Shown piece after piece: positions 12,601 through 24,234 of a stretch of 64,000 nucleotides of DNA. The stretch is from NCBI GenBank assembly GCA_013339685.2, contig CM023482.1:99340255-99404254 (forward strand). Direction: 5' to 3'. Under the pieces are notes generated by a model, which was not told where the DNA came from, ran no database searches, and saw only the letters and a list, made by a program, of their open reading frames with translations. Position 1 is the first letter of the stretch. Every line of letters begins with the position of its first letter. Source of the stretch: Hyalomma asiaticum. Taxonomy: Eukaryota > Arthropoda > Arachnida > Ixodida > Ixodidae. Both the position numbers and the translations under genes were made by a program.

Positions 12601-12784
12601 AACTTCGACGTATGATGACGAGGCAGAACAGTACCAGTTTCATTTCGAATTTGCAAGACGTGCTTATTGAGCACTGATGAAATCGCTTTCTAGTGCGTGG
12701 TATGATATCATTCTTTTTTGTTCCGCAGCCGGCAAACCGGCGCTTGGTTGGTCTAACTTTCTCTTTATGTAGGTGTCGTTCTAG
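9641..12784. other. Long stretch without a recognisable gene
   Basis: Mostly AT-rich DNA. An A-run lies near 10567-10578 and a C-run at about 11131-11145. Overlapping frames on both strands at 11949-12510 are open for 120-130 codons but have no domain and no splice context, so I treat them as chance. No SINE or LINE remnant was recognised. Confidence 0.4.
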
Positions 12785-12793
12785 TGTCGACCT

Positions 12794-13849
12794 GTGTTCA
12801 CAGTAGAACCTAGACTGCTGTCACTGGACATATGTTCCATAAATATCGTCGCGAGTGCGTCGGTACACAAACAGTCCCTAAGCTTTTTCTGCCGTCATGT
12901 TTGGCTGTCATCAGTTGCTCTGCAACAATTATCCCTACTTCTTCTACACGAGAGGTATGCCGACAAAGTGCATATTTATACGGATGGGTCTTCGAACCTC
13001 CAGTGTTCGTCCGGAGCGGTGGTTGTACCAGCGAAAGCTTCCACCATCAGTTTTAAGACCGACCACCCGACGACATCGACAGCTGCGGAACTTGCTGCTC
13101 TGCGTGCTGCCCTTTGTGTAGTAAATGAGGAACCACCCCGACAATGGTCAATCTTTAGCGACTCAAAGGCGGCCTTACAGTCCTTGCTGGCAGCCCTGCG
13201 GCGCGGACCATACGAGCAACTGGTGTTGGAGATCAGATCTATTCTCCATGCATCACATGAGAAGGGACACCACGTGACGTTTCAGTGGCTCCCCAGTCAC
13301 TGCGGCGTCATTGGAAATGAATATGCTGACAAGGCCGCCAAGTCCGCACTTGAAGGCACAAAAGTTGAGCCCATACCTCTCTCAAGGTCCGACGCTGCCA
13401 GGCAACTTCAAGCGATTGCACAGGAGATTACACTCTCGCTGTGGAGTGCCTCAAGCAGCCAAACAACTCAGAACAGTCGACAACACCACCTTCCGTCTTT
13501 GCGACATTTTCGATTGCCACCAAAACTCCGCCGAGCAGAGGCCACCCTGCTTTATCGTTTGTGGTTAAGAGTGGCTTTTACGAACTCTTATTCTTTTATG
13601 ATCGGAATGGCCGACAGCCCTCTTTGTGACACCTGTCGACGTGAAGAGACGCTTCAACACATCATATGCGACTGTCCTCGCTATGACATACAGAGGCAAA
13701 CATTGGCGTCCACTCTTGCTCCCCTTGGCCTGCGACGGATGTCGGTTGATGCCATTCTGCAGTGTCGGCCACACAAGACATTGCAACTGAAGGTGACAAA
13801 GGCGCTGCTGCACTTTTTAAAGACGACGGACTTGCACAAACGACTTTAA
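12794..13849 (+). CDS. LINE C-terminus: RNase H domain and zinc knuckle
   Basis: This is the 3' end of the polyprotein of an RNase H-carrying non-LTR retrotransposon (I/R1-like group, by inference). The RNase H domain would remove the RNA strand from RNA:DNA hybrids during insertion. It spans about residues 58-190, and all four acidic catalytic residues are visible: D64 in IYTDGSS, E99 in STAAELAALRAAL, D123 in FSDSKAAL and D179 in GNEYADKAAK, with H169 in the WLPSHCG loop. A zinc-binding cluster follows at 278-294 (CDTC, then LQHIICDC), which is usual at the end of such proteins. The frame is uninterrupted to its stop, so this portion is intact. No reverse transcriptase or endonuclease lies upstream, so the copy is 5'-truncated at about 12785; the Met at 12794 is simply the first in frame, not a real start. 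Confidence 0.9.
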   Translation: MFTVEPRLLSLDICSINIVASASVHKQSLSFFCRHVWLSSVALQQLSLLLLHERYADKVHIYTDGSSNLQCSSGAVVVPAKASTISFKTDHPTTSTAAELAALRAALCVVNEEPPRQWSIFSDSKAALQSLLAALRRGPYEQLVLEIRSILHASHEKGHHVTFQWLPSHCGVIGNEYADKAAKSALEGTKVEPIPLSRSDAARQLQAIAQEITLSLWSASSSQTTQNSRQHHLPSLRHFRLPPKLRRAEATLLYRLWLRVAFTNSYSFMIGMADSPLCDTCRREETLQHIICDCPRYDIQRQTLASTLAPLGLRRMSVDAILQCRPHKTLQLKVTKALLHFLKTTDLHKRL

Positions 13850-14060
13850 CAGCGATGTGTGATGTCACGTACCATGCAGGTGCCACTGACTCTGACAATG
13901 TGCTATATGTGCACCCTCTCTCTCTCTCTTCCTCTTTCCTTTCACCTTTCAATCTCCCCCGTCCCCTTCCCCTCGTGCAGGGTAGCATACCGGTTGTCCT
14001 ACACTGGTTAACCTCCCTGCCTTTCCCTCTCTATTTTTTCCTTCCTTCCTCTTGCGAAGA
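13850..14060 (+). other. 3' untranslated end of the RNase H LINE
   Basis: After the stop come pyrimidine-rich blocks (ctctctctct, cctttcacc, ccttcccctcg) and the phrase gtgcagggtagcataccgg, then ctggttaacctccctg, which I associate with the 3' ends of this LINE type in ticks. A SINE has inserted into it at 14061, so the LINE insertion is older than the SINE. Confidence 0.6.
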
Positions 14061-14304
14061 GCCCCGCCACGGTGGTTTAGTGGCTATGGCACTCGGCTGC
14101 TGATCCGAAGGTCGCGGGATCGAATCCCGGCCGCGGCGGCTGCATTTCGATGGAGGCGAAATGTTGAGGCCCGTATGCTGTGCGATGTCAGTGCACGTTA
14201 AAGAACCCCAGGTGGTCGAAATTTCCGGAGACCTCCACTACGGCGTCTCTCATAATAACAGCTGGTTTTGGGACGTTAAACCCCACAAATCAATCGTCAT
14301 CAAT
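14061..14304 (+). mobile_element. Ruka-type SINE, full length, with TSD
   Basis: Head tggtttagtgg (box A-like) and ggatcgaatcc (box B-like), the standard body, and a caatc-rich 3' end. The flanking duplication is cctcttgcgaaga at 14048-14060 against cctctagcgaaga at 14305-14317, one mismatch in 13. It sits in the 3' untranslated region of the LINE just upstream. Confidence 0.92.
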
Positions 14305-14833
14305 CCTCTAGCGAAGAATCTTGTAGTAAGGCGTTAGTGCTTGTGTGAGCCAGTTTTTGCTAAAATGCCGTAAGATAGTCTGTTTCCCTCGCTCTTTTGT
14401 GTATATTGAATGTTTGAATAGCGGCTTTCAATAGTGTAAGCAGTAAGCGATAATTAGTGTCTAGATATTCAGCTACGCGAGGGCGGCTTCAAATTGACCG
14501 CTAAATGCTTGTAAGTCCCGTGATAGTGGAAGACGTCATTTGGAATATGGTAAACTGTCGCTTAAATGTCAAATATGGCGTAACTAGTGAAGAATACAAT
14601 TGACGATTGCGGCATAATCCAGCTTCACGCAGTGAAAAGCAGCGTAGCTGCCTCTGTGCATTCTGACAAATGTGTATGTGTGCTGTATTACAGCCTAGTT
14701 GTGGAGTCATCCTGTCTTTGCTGTATCCATCTACAAGTCATTATCTGTACGTATGTGTATTTTCTGCAGCAACTGCTAGTACTAGTCGTTATGCCTGGGT
14801 ATATATTCATGTTTATTTTCTTCGCGCGATTTT
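14305..14833. other. No recognisable gene
   Basis: AT-rich sequence with no domain or repeat that I recognise. Confidence 0.4.
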
Positions 14834-14990
14834 CCCGGCCGCGGTGACTGCATTTCGATGGAGGCGAAATGCTGAGGCCCGTGTACTGCGCGATGTCAGC
14901 GCACGTTAAAGAACCCCAGGTGGTCGAATTTTCCGGAGCCCTGCACTACGATGTGTCTCATAATCATATCGTAGTTTCGGGACGTAATGC
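14834..14990 (+). mobile_element. Ruka-type SINE, 5'-truncated
   Basis: It starts inside the head at cccggccgcggtgactgc, so boxes A and B are lost, then continues through cgatggaggcgaaatg and cacgttaaagaacccc to a diverged 3' end (tttcgggacgtaatgcc). Several substitutions show that it is older than the 9.4-kb copy. Confidence 0.88.
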
Positions 14991-17339
14991 CGAGGAAATC
15001 GATAAATCTACGGGCAATTTTGCGCTCACGCATTTTGGATTTCTAAGACAACGAGTGAAAGATATGGTGGCACCCTTTTGTCCTGGGGCGCTATCGGAGA
15101 TTTTTGTTCGGAGCAGAACGCGTTCGCTCGCTGCAACGTCACGAAGTGAGGGCGCGGCTCTCTTGCGCGCTGCGCACACGGCGCGACAGAGAGCAGCGCA
15201 GGCTTCCAGCAATGGTCAGACTCCGTTAAGTTTAAGTGGGTGCTGCTTCTTGACTGTGTGGCCCATAAAATGTGCGAAAACGGAAGGGTGAGAGAAGCCA
15301 ATCGCGAAACATTAAAATCCCGAAAAATTGACGAGCATGCTTTGTTGTCTTTCTGTACACAATATACGCCAAAACGAAATATGTTTCACCTTCGAATGAA
15401 TAAGAATATTGCCACGGACCAGATGTGTACGGCTCATGATGGAGGTTTGTCGCATGAGATCACAGGGACTAACGGCTCCACCAGTGTCGCGACGTCAAGA
15501 ACTGAGGTCGTAGAGTACGGGTCGACAAGTTAAGCAGCAGCTCGCCTTATTTTTAGTAAAGCGGGTAATCATAACTTCTTCTTTCTCTGCGCTCACTACG
15601 AACTCTCGTGCCAACTATCAGTCCTCTTCATCGGGGTACAGGTACTGGCGTGGCAATACCTTAGGTAAACATACAATTTTCTTTAATGGACTTAAGCGTC
15701 TGCCTTGCAAAGAAAACGTGGTCATTGAAGACTGTGGCCGCGCCCCGCTGCTTACGACTTAAGTGTGGCCCAGGCCAATCACATGCGCTGAGAGGGAACA
15801 AAACCGAACGCGTTCGCGAACGACGATCTCCGTTCTCCCCCCAAAACTATCACGCGTCATCTCACAGAGCCGGCCCCTCCAATCAAGCCACGTCACTACG
15901 GTGCACATTCTAGTGTAATCCTTGCCCATGTACCACACGCGTCACGTAAAACGGCGAGTGTGCTAGCCAGAGCCTAGATACTCGCCCCTTCCCCCCCCCC
16001 CCTCTTTTTTTTTATATTAACATTACACGATGCAGGAGTCGCGAGTCTCAAAGCGAGCCTAACATTGAGTTTTCTCATCACGTTTTTATGCCTTCTTGTC
16101 GACGTCGAAAATAAACGTGTAGAAGACAGAGAAAACTGAGGACCGTTATTCGGCCTTCGGCATCCCGAAAAAGCGACGACTCTCTGTCCACCGCGCACTA
16201 ATGTTCGCGTAATTGTCATGCTTAGATATGCTGTGCAAGAAATTATGGTTCTTGCTTATTCTTTCATTCTGCACCCTTAGGCAAAGAAAGTACTGATACA
16301 GCCACATTACGCTACCGTCGCTAATAGTTTCTTCAGCCACTATGCGCCAAAAGAAAAAGAAAGAAAAATAAAAGGACTCTTGAAAGGACCCTTGAAACAT
16401 TCGTTCTCTTGTTGCTACTCTCGCCGAAATATGTTGCTCATTTGCTCCGAATGTTTTGTACCCGTTCCGCCAGCTCCATAATGCGTGTTAAAGTTGCTAG
16501 AAACACTATCAACTGTGGTTAAGCGCACTAGCAATCTTTGTTTCGCTACATACGCTTACGTATTTAGTGTTCTGGCTCCAGAGAAGTGCAGGTTCTGACG
16601 AACATATTTCGTTAACACCAGAAGCGATGAGCATTGCAAAACTAACAGAATCTGCGCTTGGTAAATGAAATAGGACATTATGACTTATGTGCAGTTGCTG
16701 CGTCAGCGCAAGTGCTCGTAAGTCGTATTGTCTTATCGCACATTACACACATTTCACAGTGCACATTAGCGCACATTACACAGTGAAGTTCTATAGCTTA
16801 AAGGAGCGAACATTTATATCTTGCTTCGGGTAGCAGTGTCCCCTCCTCTTTCTATTTTCTATAGCAAAGTTGGCTGTGCATGTACTATACACATTCGAAT
16901 TAATCTATTTCCCCTCTTTTAGACGCGTTTTCCCCATCTCCCCTTTTGGTTTACCTCTAAGCTCATTTAAGTTTCTGCGGTCTTTTGAGAAAAAGGTGGT
17001 TTCATATTTTTCTGCTCACCGTTTATCGAGTTACACTGTTATTCAGAGGATATAGCTCAGCTCTCTTGCACTGTTTAGAGGAGCTTCCAGAGTATTTGCG
17101 CTCTTAGACACGTGTTAACCTGCACCGCCGGCATTTATAACAAGCAGAACAGTTTCGAAAAGGGGAACCGCTGGCGCTTGGTGGTTTTCGCAATTGGGAG
17201 CCCTGACTTACAATCATACTAGCCCATGGTGGATATGTCACAGTTGCACGAACATGTTCTTCCAGCAGTAGAAAAAAAATAAACTTAGATGTAGAACAAC
17301 CTTGTAGTAGCTTGTTTGAAAATTTTTTGGGGATGTGCG
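14991..17339. other. No recognisable gene
   Basis: Mixed composition with GC-richer patches at about 15060-15240 and 15720-15900, where frames on both strands are open but show no domain. C- and T-runs lie at 15989-16013. No repeat was recognised. Confidence 0.35.
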
Positions 17340-17400
17340 GGCCGGTAATACACCGGTTATGATACTCGGCTGCTTACCCGTGAAAGTTGCATTTTGCATA
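17340..17400 (+). mobile_element. SINE head fragment, degenerate
   Basis: The words ccggttatgatactcggctg and cttacccgtgaaagt match the tRNA-like head of the Ruka-type SINE (ggctatggcactcggctgc...gatccgaaggtcgc). The body is missing. Confidence 0.35.
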
Positions 17401-17417
17401 ATTCATCCCGAACTGGA

Positions 17418-17544
17418 GTACGCATGAAGCGGTCGCAAATGCAAATACCAACCTATACGTGAAGTCTACGTCAAGGATTGCGACCGATTCATGCGTACCC
17501 GCGACCTGGCGTACGCTAAACCGGTCGCAAATCTTAACGTAGAC
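17418..17544. repeat. Interlocked inverted repeats
   Basis: Two inverted repeats overlap each other. The first pairs gtacgcatgaagcggtcgcaa (17418-17438) with its near complement at 17478-17498. The second pairs 17464-17485, ending ggattgcgacc, with 17523-17544, starting ggtcgcaaatc. The right arm of the first and the left arm of the second share the bases ttgcgacc. The unit gtacgc...ggtcgcaa therefore occurs three times in alternating orientation. Confidence 0.75.
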
Positions 17545-18351
17545 CGTCGAAAACACTTCTTTTGCGCAGTTCTTCCATTACAAAGTCTTTCGCAAGAATG
17601 CGTAGGACGCGTGGTTAGCATTCCGAAGGGAAGCTGCTCCTCTGGGAGAGTAACAAAGTGCGACGCAGGTGCAACGTACGGACGTACCTGTAATTATACG
17701 GATGGCAGTTCCGTAAAGCTACGTGCTATTTGTCTTTCGAGAGTCCTGATGCGTTGATCTTCCTTCCGAAAACAGCGCACTAACATAAAGAATGGAAGTG
17801 CAGCATTTCCACTTCATAATTTCTACATTTTAGAAGTATTTCGCGTGGTCTAATATGAGGATAATACCAATCTAGGAGGATCTGGAACCGGTGTTGTACC
17901 CTACGATAGCTTAGTAAGAAGAAAGTAATCCAGCTCTCCTAAGAATTAATTTCTGTATTCCTGATGCCTTCTATTCTATTAACTTGTGAAGAAATATTCT
18001 CTTGATAAGTTTACGATGGCACTGATTTTTCGAAGGAATGACCACTGAAGGAAATGTGTTTCGGAGATGAGACAACCGAGAAACTCAAGTAATTCCTTGC
18101 ATTTCCGATTAGCGTAAGTGCGTACTCTGTGGAAATTCAAGCCGCGATTACAGTATTTAGTTCGTGTTGTTTTAAAAGCTTTTGCCGACAAAGAAGCCTG
18201 TGAGAAACAACACGCATGCGGCTAACCATTATCTCGCCTAAAAAGGGCTATCCGCAGAGCGATCGCGCAAGACATGGTGAACGGTCAGCCGCGTGCTTGC
18301 CGTTCACACAAACTGAAGAATATTGAGGTCCAAATAACGATTCAATAAATA
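17545..18351. other. No recognisable gene
   Basis: No supported feature. Confidence 0.4.
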
Positions 18352-18523
18352 ATTACAGCATATCCACGGAGTGAATGATGATGAGTGGGCGAAGCTCGGG
18401 AGGTTCATCGTAGATCGTGCCGAGTTCCGGATTAATTTAGTTAACGCGCACGCTACGAATCCTCACGGTTCAACTATGCACAAGTGAAATCTCCCACAGG
18501 CACTCCATTGCAAGTCAATCCAG

Positions 18524-18586
<63 letters not shown>

Positions 18587-18596
18587 TATATATATA

Positions 18597-18639
<43 letters not shown>

Positions 18640-19018
18640 TGTACACACAGAGAGAACGCTTCTCCAACGCGAGCAGTCGGTATTTCTCAATCAAGAAACT
18701 CGCTAGGAGACGCTGCCTGCGCCAACGTTGTCTCTCGCTGGTGAGGGCGCGTTCTCCTTCTTTGCCAGCTGGTACAGCGTTCCTCTAAGAGAGAGCGTTT
18801 CCATAGCGAACGCGCGCCTTTCGCTCTCTCTGTGTGTCTCTCTCTCTCTCACACGAGACAGCAGAGGCACGCGCCGAGAGAGAGAGAGAGAGGCACGCGC
18901 CGGGACGCACGCGCCGAGGCGAACGCCGAGGGCGAGCGCGTGCCGGGAGGCACGCAGGTTACGCCTGACGCCTGACGCCTGACAAGGTTAGACTAAGAGG
19001 AGCTTCGCCCCTAAAATC
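18352..19018 (+). mobile_element. Family A mobile element, copy 1
   Basis: This is a non-coding dispersed element found three times complete or nearly so and once as a composite. It opens with ttacagcatatccacggagt and gatgatgagtgggcgaagct and closes with gaggagcttcgcccctaaaa. The core gcgaagc (18389-18395) is inverted as gcttcgc at 19002-19008. Between them lie an AT/GA simple-sequence tract, a conserved block (aacgcgagcagtcggtattt to ctgcgccaacgttgtctctc), a GC hairpin (gcgtgcc, loop ggga, ggcacgc, 18938-18955) and tandem cctgacg heptamers (about 18963-18983). Subterminal inverted repeats, an internal microsatellite and a 3' hairpin are the plan described for Helentron-associated non-autonomous elements; a MITE is the alternative. 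Confidence 0.7.
18526..18652 (+). repeat. Compound (TA)n/(GA)n microsatellite
   Basis: TA repeats, a GA block, TA again, ctctctgtg, then TA. It occupies the same internal position in the family A element as the (AT)n tracts of the copy at 52.6 kb. Confidence 0.9.
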
Positions 19019-19114
19019 AAAAACTTCATTTTCATAAAGATGGAAGACCCGCTAAAAATGCTGCAGGTCCGACGCATTGTGGGAATCTGTCACGGGAAGC
19101 ATTCGGCTAGGAAT

Positions 19115-19351
19115 CCCCGTGACAGTGTTCTAGTGGCTTTGGCACTCGGCTGCTGATCCGAAGGCGGCGGGAGCGAATCCCGGCTGCGGCGGCTGCATTT
19201 CGATGGAGGGGAAATGTTGAGGCCCGTGTGCTGTGCGATATCAGTGCACGTTAAAGAACCACAGGTGGTCGAAATTTCCCCAGACCTCCACTACGGCGTC
19301 TCTCATATTTAGAGCTGGTTTTGGGACGTAAAACCGCACGAATCAGTGAGT
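19115..19351 (+). mobile_element. Ruka-type SINE, full length, diverged
   Basis: The head is tgttctagtgg (box A-like) and ggagcgaatcc (box B-like, mutated). The body has the usual landmarks with several changes (cgatggaggggaaatg, aagaaccacaggtgg). The duplication is attcggctaggaa at 19101-19113 against attctgctaggaa at 19352-19364, one mismatch. Confidence 0.9.
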
Positions 19352-19439
19352 ATTCTGCTAGGAAATTTCCTACAACGAATTGTTAGACACCGCGCCAACT
19401 GTGACGCTTGGCATGAGAACCCACTCAAGAGTATACTTA

Positions 19440-20125
19440 ACATGGACTATCCAGGAACGTCGACAGAATCGTGACAAATAAATTGTAGCTTGGGGTACGA
19501 CGTAAAGTTGACGTTAACGTTAGTGGAAAGCAAGGCGTCTGCTTTGTCGATGAAAAATTCACTATATGGTGTCTGGATGTGCTATCATAAGCGTCGTGCG
19601 TTGAAGTCTTCTGGTGGGATAGAGCAAAGTTGCTCAAAAAAAGCATACCGAATGGTAGCACAACATATGTGTTGCTATGATAGTGCTTATTGCAGATGAG
19701 GAGCTTTATGCACTTTATGCAAGCACCGTCATTCAACTGCTGTTGCTATAGCTTTTTTTAATCTATGTAACGGTGTCGAAGGAACCACCGTAGCCTAGTC
19801 GTAGCGTGCTTTCTTGGTGCCTAGAAGTCTTGTGTTCGATACACCGCTACCGCTTGGTAAGTTGCATATGCGTCTGCGAGCTTGTTATATCTACATTTCA
19901 TTGGAAATGGACGACAAACGATGTTCCTACCTTGTTTTAAGAGTGGAGCTCTCTGAGCCGGCTATCCGAAATCTGAGCCCACCAAGGAGGCAGTGCATGT
20001 TTTGATGTGCAGAAAACTACGTGTGATTGCAGTATAGTTAATCGTGATGTACATGACGAGTATGTCATGTTAGTGGTGTAAAGATTAGTCATTTATGCTC
20101 GTCATACATTCATACCGTGCGTGTG
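19440..20125 (+). repeat. Unnamed 0.7-kb dispersed repeat, copy 1
   Basis: It resembles segments at 54.69-55.41 kb and 62.1-62.6 kb. Shared landmarks are a left block (gcgtctgctttgtcgatgaa; agagcaaagttg then aagcataccga), a tRNA-like middle (tagtcgtagcgtgctttctt, then the box B-like gtgttcgatac at 19832-19842), the words gttatatctacatttca, and a right end (attgcagtatagttaatcgtg, gtgtaaagattagtc, cgtcatacattcat). The tRNA-like module sits in the middle rather than at the 5' end, unlike a standard SINE. No coding capacity is seen. Confidence 0.55.
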
Positions 20126-20180
20126 AAATATTTGGGTATAGCAGGTGAGAGAGTCCACCAGGAGAGCTCCGGGACGTTTG

Positions 20181-20278
<98 letters not shown>

Positions 20279-20325
20279 TGGCTGAATTTTCCTTAGTTCG
20301 CCGAGAAATGCTTCGCACTTAAATG
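20126..20325 (-). mobile_element. Family B element fragment with GATA tract
   Basis: On the minus strand this begins with a gcgaagc-containing end (complement of gcttcgc at 20310-20316; taagtgcgaagcatttctc), then cggcgaact, and runs into a long TATC/GATA tract. It matches the start of the large element at 40.04 kb (aaatgcgaagcatttctt, cggcgagt, then TATC repeats). Its other end is not clear. Confidence 0.55.
20181..20279 (+). repeat. (GATA)n microsatellite
   Basis: About 24 perfect GATA units, apparently the internal simple-sequence tract of a family B element. It produces the Tyr-Leu-Ser-Ile frames here, which are not genes. Confidence 0.95.
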
Positions 20326-23119
20326 GGGAATTTTTGACATCTCGGGAAACCAGGCCCCCTGTACAAGGCGTACAGTGACTACAGAACAGTAGGTACGATA
20401 ATTTAGGTATTTCTCATTACTTCCGATACGAATTATTATATACAGACCACGCAGCGAGCAAAGAAATTGTCAACATCCAATGCACGTGCATCATGTACAC
20501 TTTCATACAAATATACAGGTGATAAGTACCTAGCTTCAATACACGACTATCTTGCGGCTATAAAGAGAGAAAAAGACAGACATACGTTTTGAAACATTGA
20601 GAGATGCACATTATAAGAGCCATGATATTACGCGTTATGCTGTCGTAACGTATTCCTATGCACGTGTTATTATAATGAACTTCTTGACGGGCTCGCTACC
20701 GTAGAATTGCAGAAAGCGCGCTAAAGTGCGCAGAAAATAAGGAACGAAATACATAACCGGAAAGCCTTTCTTTTTTTTTCTTCCCAGTTTTGAGTCTTTT
20801 AGTCTCCACTGTGTTAGCACGACCGTAAGCAATGACAAAGACTCACTTTGTGATTCTTTTGTTGTTCCGGCGTCATCTTTCTGTTCTGAGTAATCAGTGT
20901 GCCCGAGCTTAACTGGAAGAAGTCAGTGCGAGAACTCTAACCAGTGCGCCGATTCACTTTTAAGTTCTCGTCTCTAACTTGACGACAAAGAGCGCCGCTT
21001 TCCCGAGCTAGGAGTTCATTACGTTCTTACACCGTGAGACTCGTAAATCAGCTTCCTGTAGTAACGCTGCAATGTATAACGCTTGCCTTGTTCTTGAGGT
21101 TCGTCGGTCCCACTGTTCGTGCTCTTTTAGTCCTTCGCATAAGGTAATGGTAAGTTTTTCCTTGCTGTTGCTGAGGGTGTTGAAACTGCGCAAACCAAGG
21201 AAGGCAGAAAGTCGCGCATGCATTTCATTTCCATCTTCATACTTTACTTTCCCCTAACGCCGTTACCAGTGGAATCTCACGTTTCCAGGGCATCTTCAAT
21301 TGACCTGTGCAGCGCAAAAAATGCGAAACGGAAGCGCTGTCTGTTAATGCTTCTTTGATGTGCGTCTCGTACTTTTATCGCCGTACTTGTCTGTTCAAGA
21401 TGAATCAAGGACAACTAGGGCGCCTTTCCGTTCTGATGCCCAGGCATTCGTCCTTCGGAGCACAGCTGCCCTGTCTGATAGGACGCTATGACTTACTCCG
21501 AAAATGAAAACTAATCCGTACGATACGAACACATGAACAATCGTTTTGTAAGGATCAAAACGAGTGGGTTAGATATTCGCATGTAGAGTCCTATTGACGA
21601 CTAGCGAGTGTAGTTTTCCCTACGTATTGGAAAGTGCCTACGTATTAATCTGCATGGGAAATGGTACTGAGAAAAGGAAGGCCGTTGGAGGACGAGAGCG
21701 AGACATGTTAATACAAACGGCGATTAAATGTTTGATAGCACATAAGAATGGTTTTCATTGCCTGATACGTGCACTGAAGAATATGCTAGCAGGGAGGCCA
21801 TCGCTCTAGCCTGTCGTAATGAGATTAACGACGTCGTAGAAAGAAAACTTCTGAACGTTAACAAGGTTGGTGACTTCCTTACGTAAATATCATATGCTGC
21901 GTAAGGTGATCGGCATTCGCGTTAAGTCTAAGATGAACCGCGCCGCCTTGGTTAGAAAGCCCGAAAGACGTCACGGAAGTAGCAGCCCGCAGCCGAGAGG
22001 AAGCAGCAGTCGAGAAAGGATACGTTTCTACGACTAAGTAAGTCTCAAAGAGGGTTGACGCACTCCAAGACGTGACATTGTGTCACGGCTGCCACCGCGC
22101 ACGTAGGAGGCTGTTCAAAGCACGGAGCAGGAACACTAATTAAGCCCCTGGTGGCAGGCGTGTATATTCTCTTTGTCGATAATGCAGCTGTCGACAGATT
22201 AATAATTATCTCCATTGCCTTACTGTCACTAAAGCCGCTTTATGTACAGACGAAGACTAACGAACTAATAAAAGAACGGGAAGCTGCTATCACTAAACTT
22301 ACGTGCACCGCCTGTCGCTCACATCACTCGCATGCAAGTGCAAGTTTCTTTATCAACGTGGCGAAGTTGCCTAAATTAATAGACTCCGTTTAACCAAGTC
22401 TGCGTTTCCGCGTCGCAGTCAATTACCATGCCATAAAGTTACACTATAATTTGCGTGTCCCTTTACACTTACGTCATCCAATCATTATCTCTTGTTCGTT
22501 AGTTTCTCAATGCATGTACCAACTTCCTTTACTACTTCTTTTTATTGCGACCGCCTGCAAGCTGGTAACGCAGTAATACGCGCGACTCATTACGCAAATA
22601 TAATAACCGGTCATATGCAAAATTTATTCTATTAACATCCCAAATCGCTGAAAGGGGCTCTGCTACCAGTCTTCTAGGAATTCGTGTCCCATTTTCGTTT
22701 ATTTGTTTTTTTCCTGAACTCTGCAGCTGCGAAACTCACGGCTAAGTATGTGCTCTGCGAAACACGCTTGCGACGCTGTCTTCGTAATTTACCGCTGGCG
22801 CGAACGTTTAGACGGTGTGATTAGCGGTGCTTGATTTGCGCGAGTTTAATTAAGAATACCTAGCGCACTTGCAGCTCTCTATGCGGGTTCTTTTTTCCTT
22901 TCTTTAGTGCTGACGAGAAGAATGTAGACAAGCTCGAAGCGATGAGCGGAAATGATTTTGCATTCAAAGGTGCATATCGGAATGTGTGGCACTTTTTCGT
23001 GTTCGATAAACGTAAGCTGTGCATATGGTTGCTTCGTGCATACTCTTGACTCCAGCTTACTCGGCTAATCAAAGGTGACAACGCCTACAACAAATCGTCG
23101 TCTAATTAAACCTTGAAAT
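20326..23119. other. Long stretch without a recognisable gene
   Basis: Mixed, mostly AT-rich DNA. None of the frames of 60-90 codons shows a domain. No SINE, LINE or LTR motif was recognised. Confidence 0.4.
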
Positions 23120-23650
23120 AAAAGCGATGGTACCCTTCTGAAAAAATCCATATGCAGCTTTACGGAAAACATACGGATTCCGTACCTTCTTCGTACAAGA
23201 TTTACGGAAATGTCACAGAACACATGCGGACATATACGGAAGCCTACGGAACTGATACGGAGCATACGGAAGAAGGCGTATGGAATATAAGGAATTCCGT
23301 TTCACCATAAGAATGCATTTTACGGAATGAACTGCTTCCGCATCCGTTATATGGATATACCATACGGCGATAAGGAGCATATGGAAGGCATGACATATGA
23401 CGAACGGAATATGAACGGACAAGGTAATAGATGATGCGGAAGCGTGTGTATTGATGACACACATACGGAAAAAGTATGGAAGGACGATGGGGATGCCTCA
23501 CGAGCAAATGCATGCAGCTATAAGGATTTAGAACAATTTTCGTGAATGATACGGATACGGACATAAGGATACGGAGATACGGATACGGAGATACGGATGC
23601 TGAGGTTCGGATACGGAGATACGGATACGGAGATACAGAATGATACAGAA
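23120..23650 (+). repeat. TACGGA-rich degenerate repeat, block 1
   Basis: The hexamer tacgga occurs about 18 times in some 530 bases, first at irregular 10-40 base spacing and then as a near-tandem run at about 23550-23637 (units gatacgga and tacggagatacgga). Variants such as tatgga, taagga and the inverted ttccgt fill the gaps. This looks like an expanding minisatellite that has decayed on its left side. Confidence 0.75.
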
Positions 23651-24234
23651 ACCGCAATTAAATAAGCGCTCACTATATGGCGAGTTTTGTTTAACAGCTT
23701 TGTGTGGTGCTGGATTATCTAAGAGCCAACGCTAACCGCACGGCTGTTCTCTGAATATTTATTTTGTAATTGCGCTGAACAGGAGCTTACCACCTGCACC
23801 ACATGTTAGGTAATATGTGTGGGTATATATACCTGACCGTCGGTGTACGGTTGCGTGAGGTCAGTGGTCTATGTGATGCATTACTTTGATATGCTTGCGT
23901 GTATGTTTGCGTGTGTACGTATTTGTGTTCCTTTGAATCCATGGCAGTCTCTATGCTGATTAAGTGTGTATGTCTGATATAAATGCTGATAAATCGAGTG
24001 AAAATCTGATCGCAATGGGGAGCCTCCATTTTACTTTTTTTCGGTTGGTCGGAAGGGGTTCAACAGTTCTTCTGTCTGGAATGCTTTATTACCGAGGGCA
24101 TCGAGTGGGAACTACAGAGGAGTAAAAACTTGAACCGCTGCTGTTAATCTCGCAGTTACTCCGAAATTGGTTCGAAATCTGTGGCAGCCCACTTAGTCCG
24201 GAAGGACGAACAGCATACCCCATATTCGTGCATT
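23651..24234. other. Non-repetitive interval between TACGGA blocks
   Basis: This interval lacks the hexamer and separates the two TACGGA-rich blocks, so it may be an insertion into one original array. No gene was recognised. Confidence 0.4.

Noticed and set aside
20085..20318. Tyr-Leu-Ser-Ile repeat proteins here and at 40.1 and 43.1 kb
   Set aside because: These are translations of (TATC)n/(GATA)n microsatellites.
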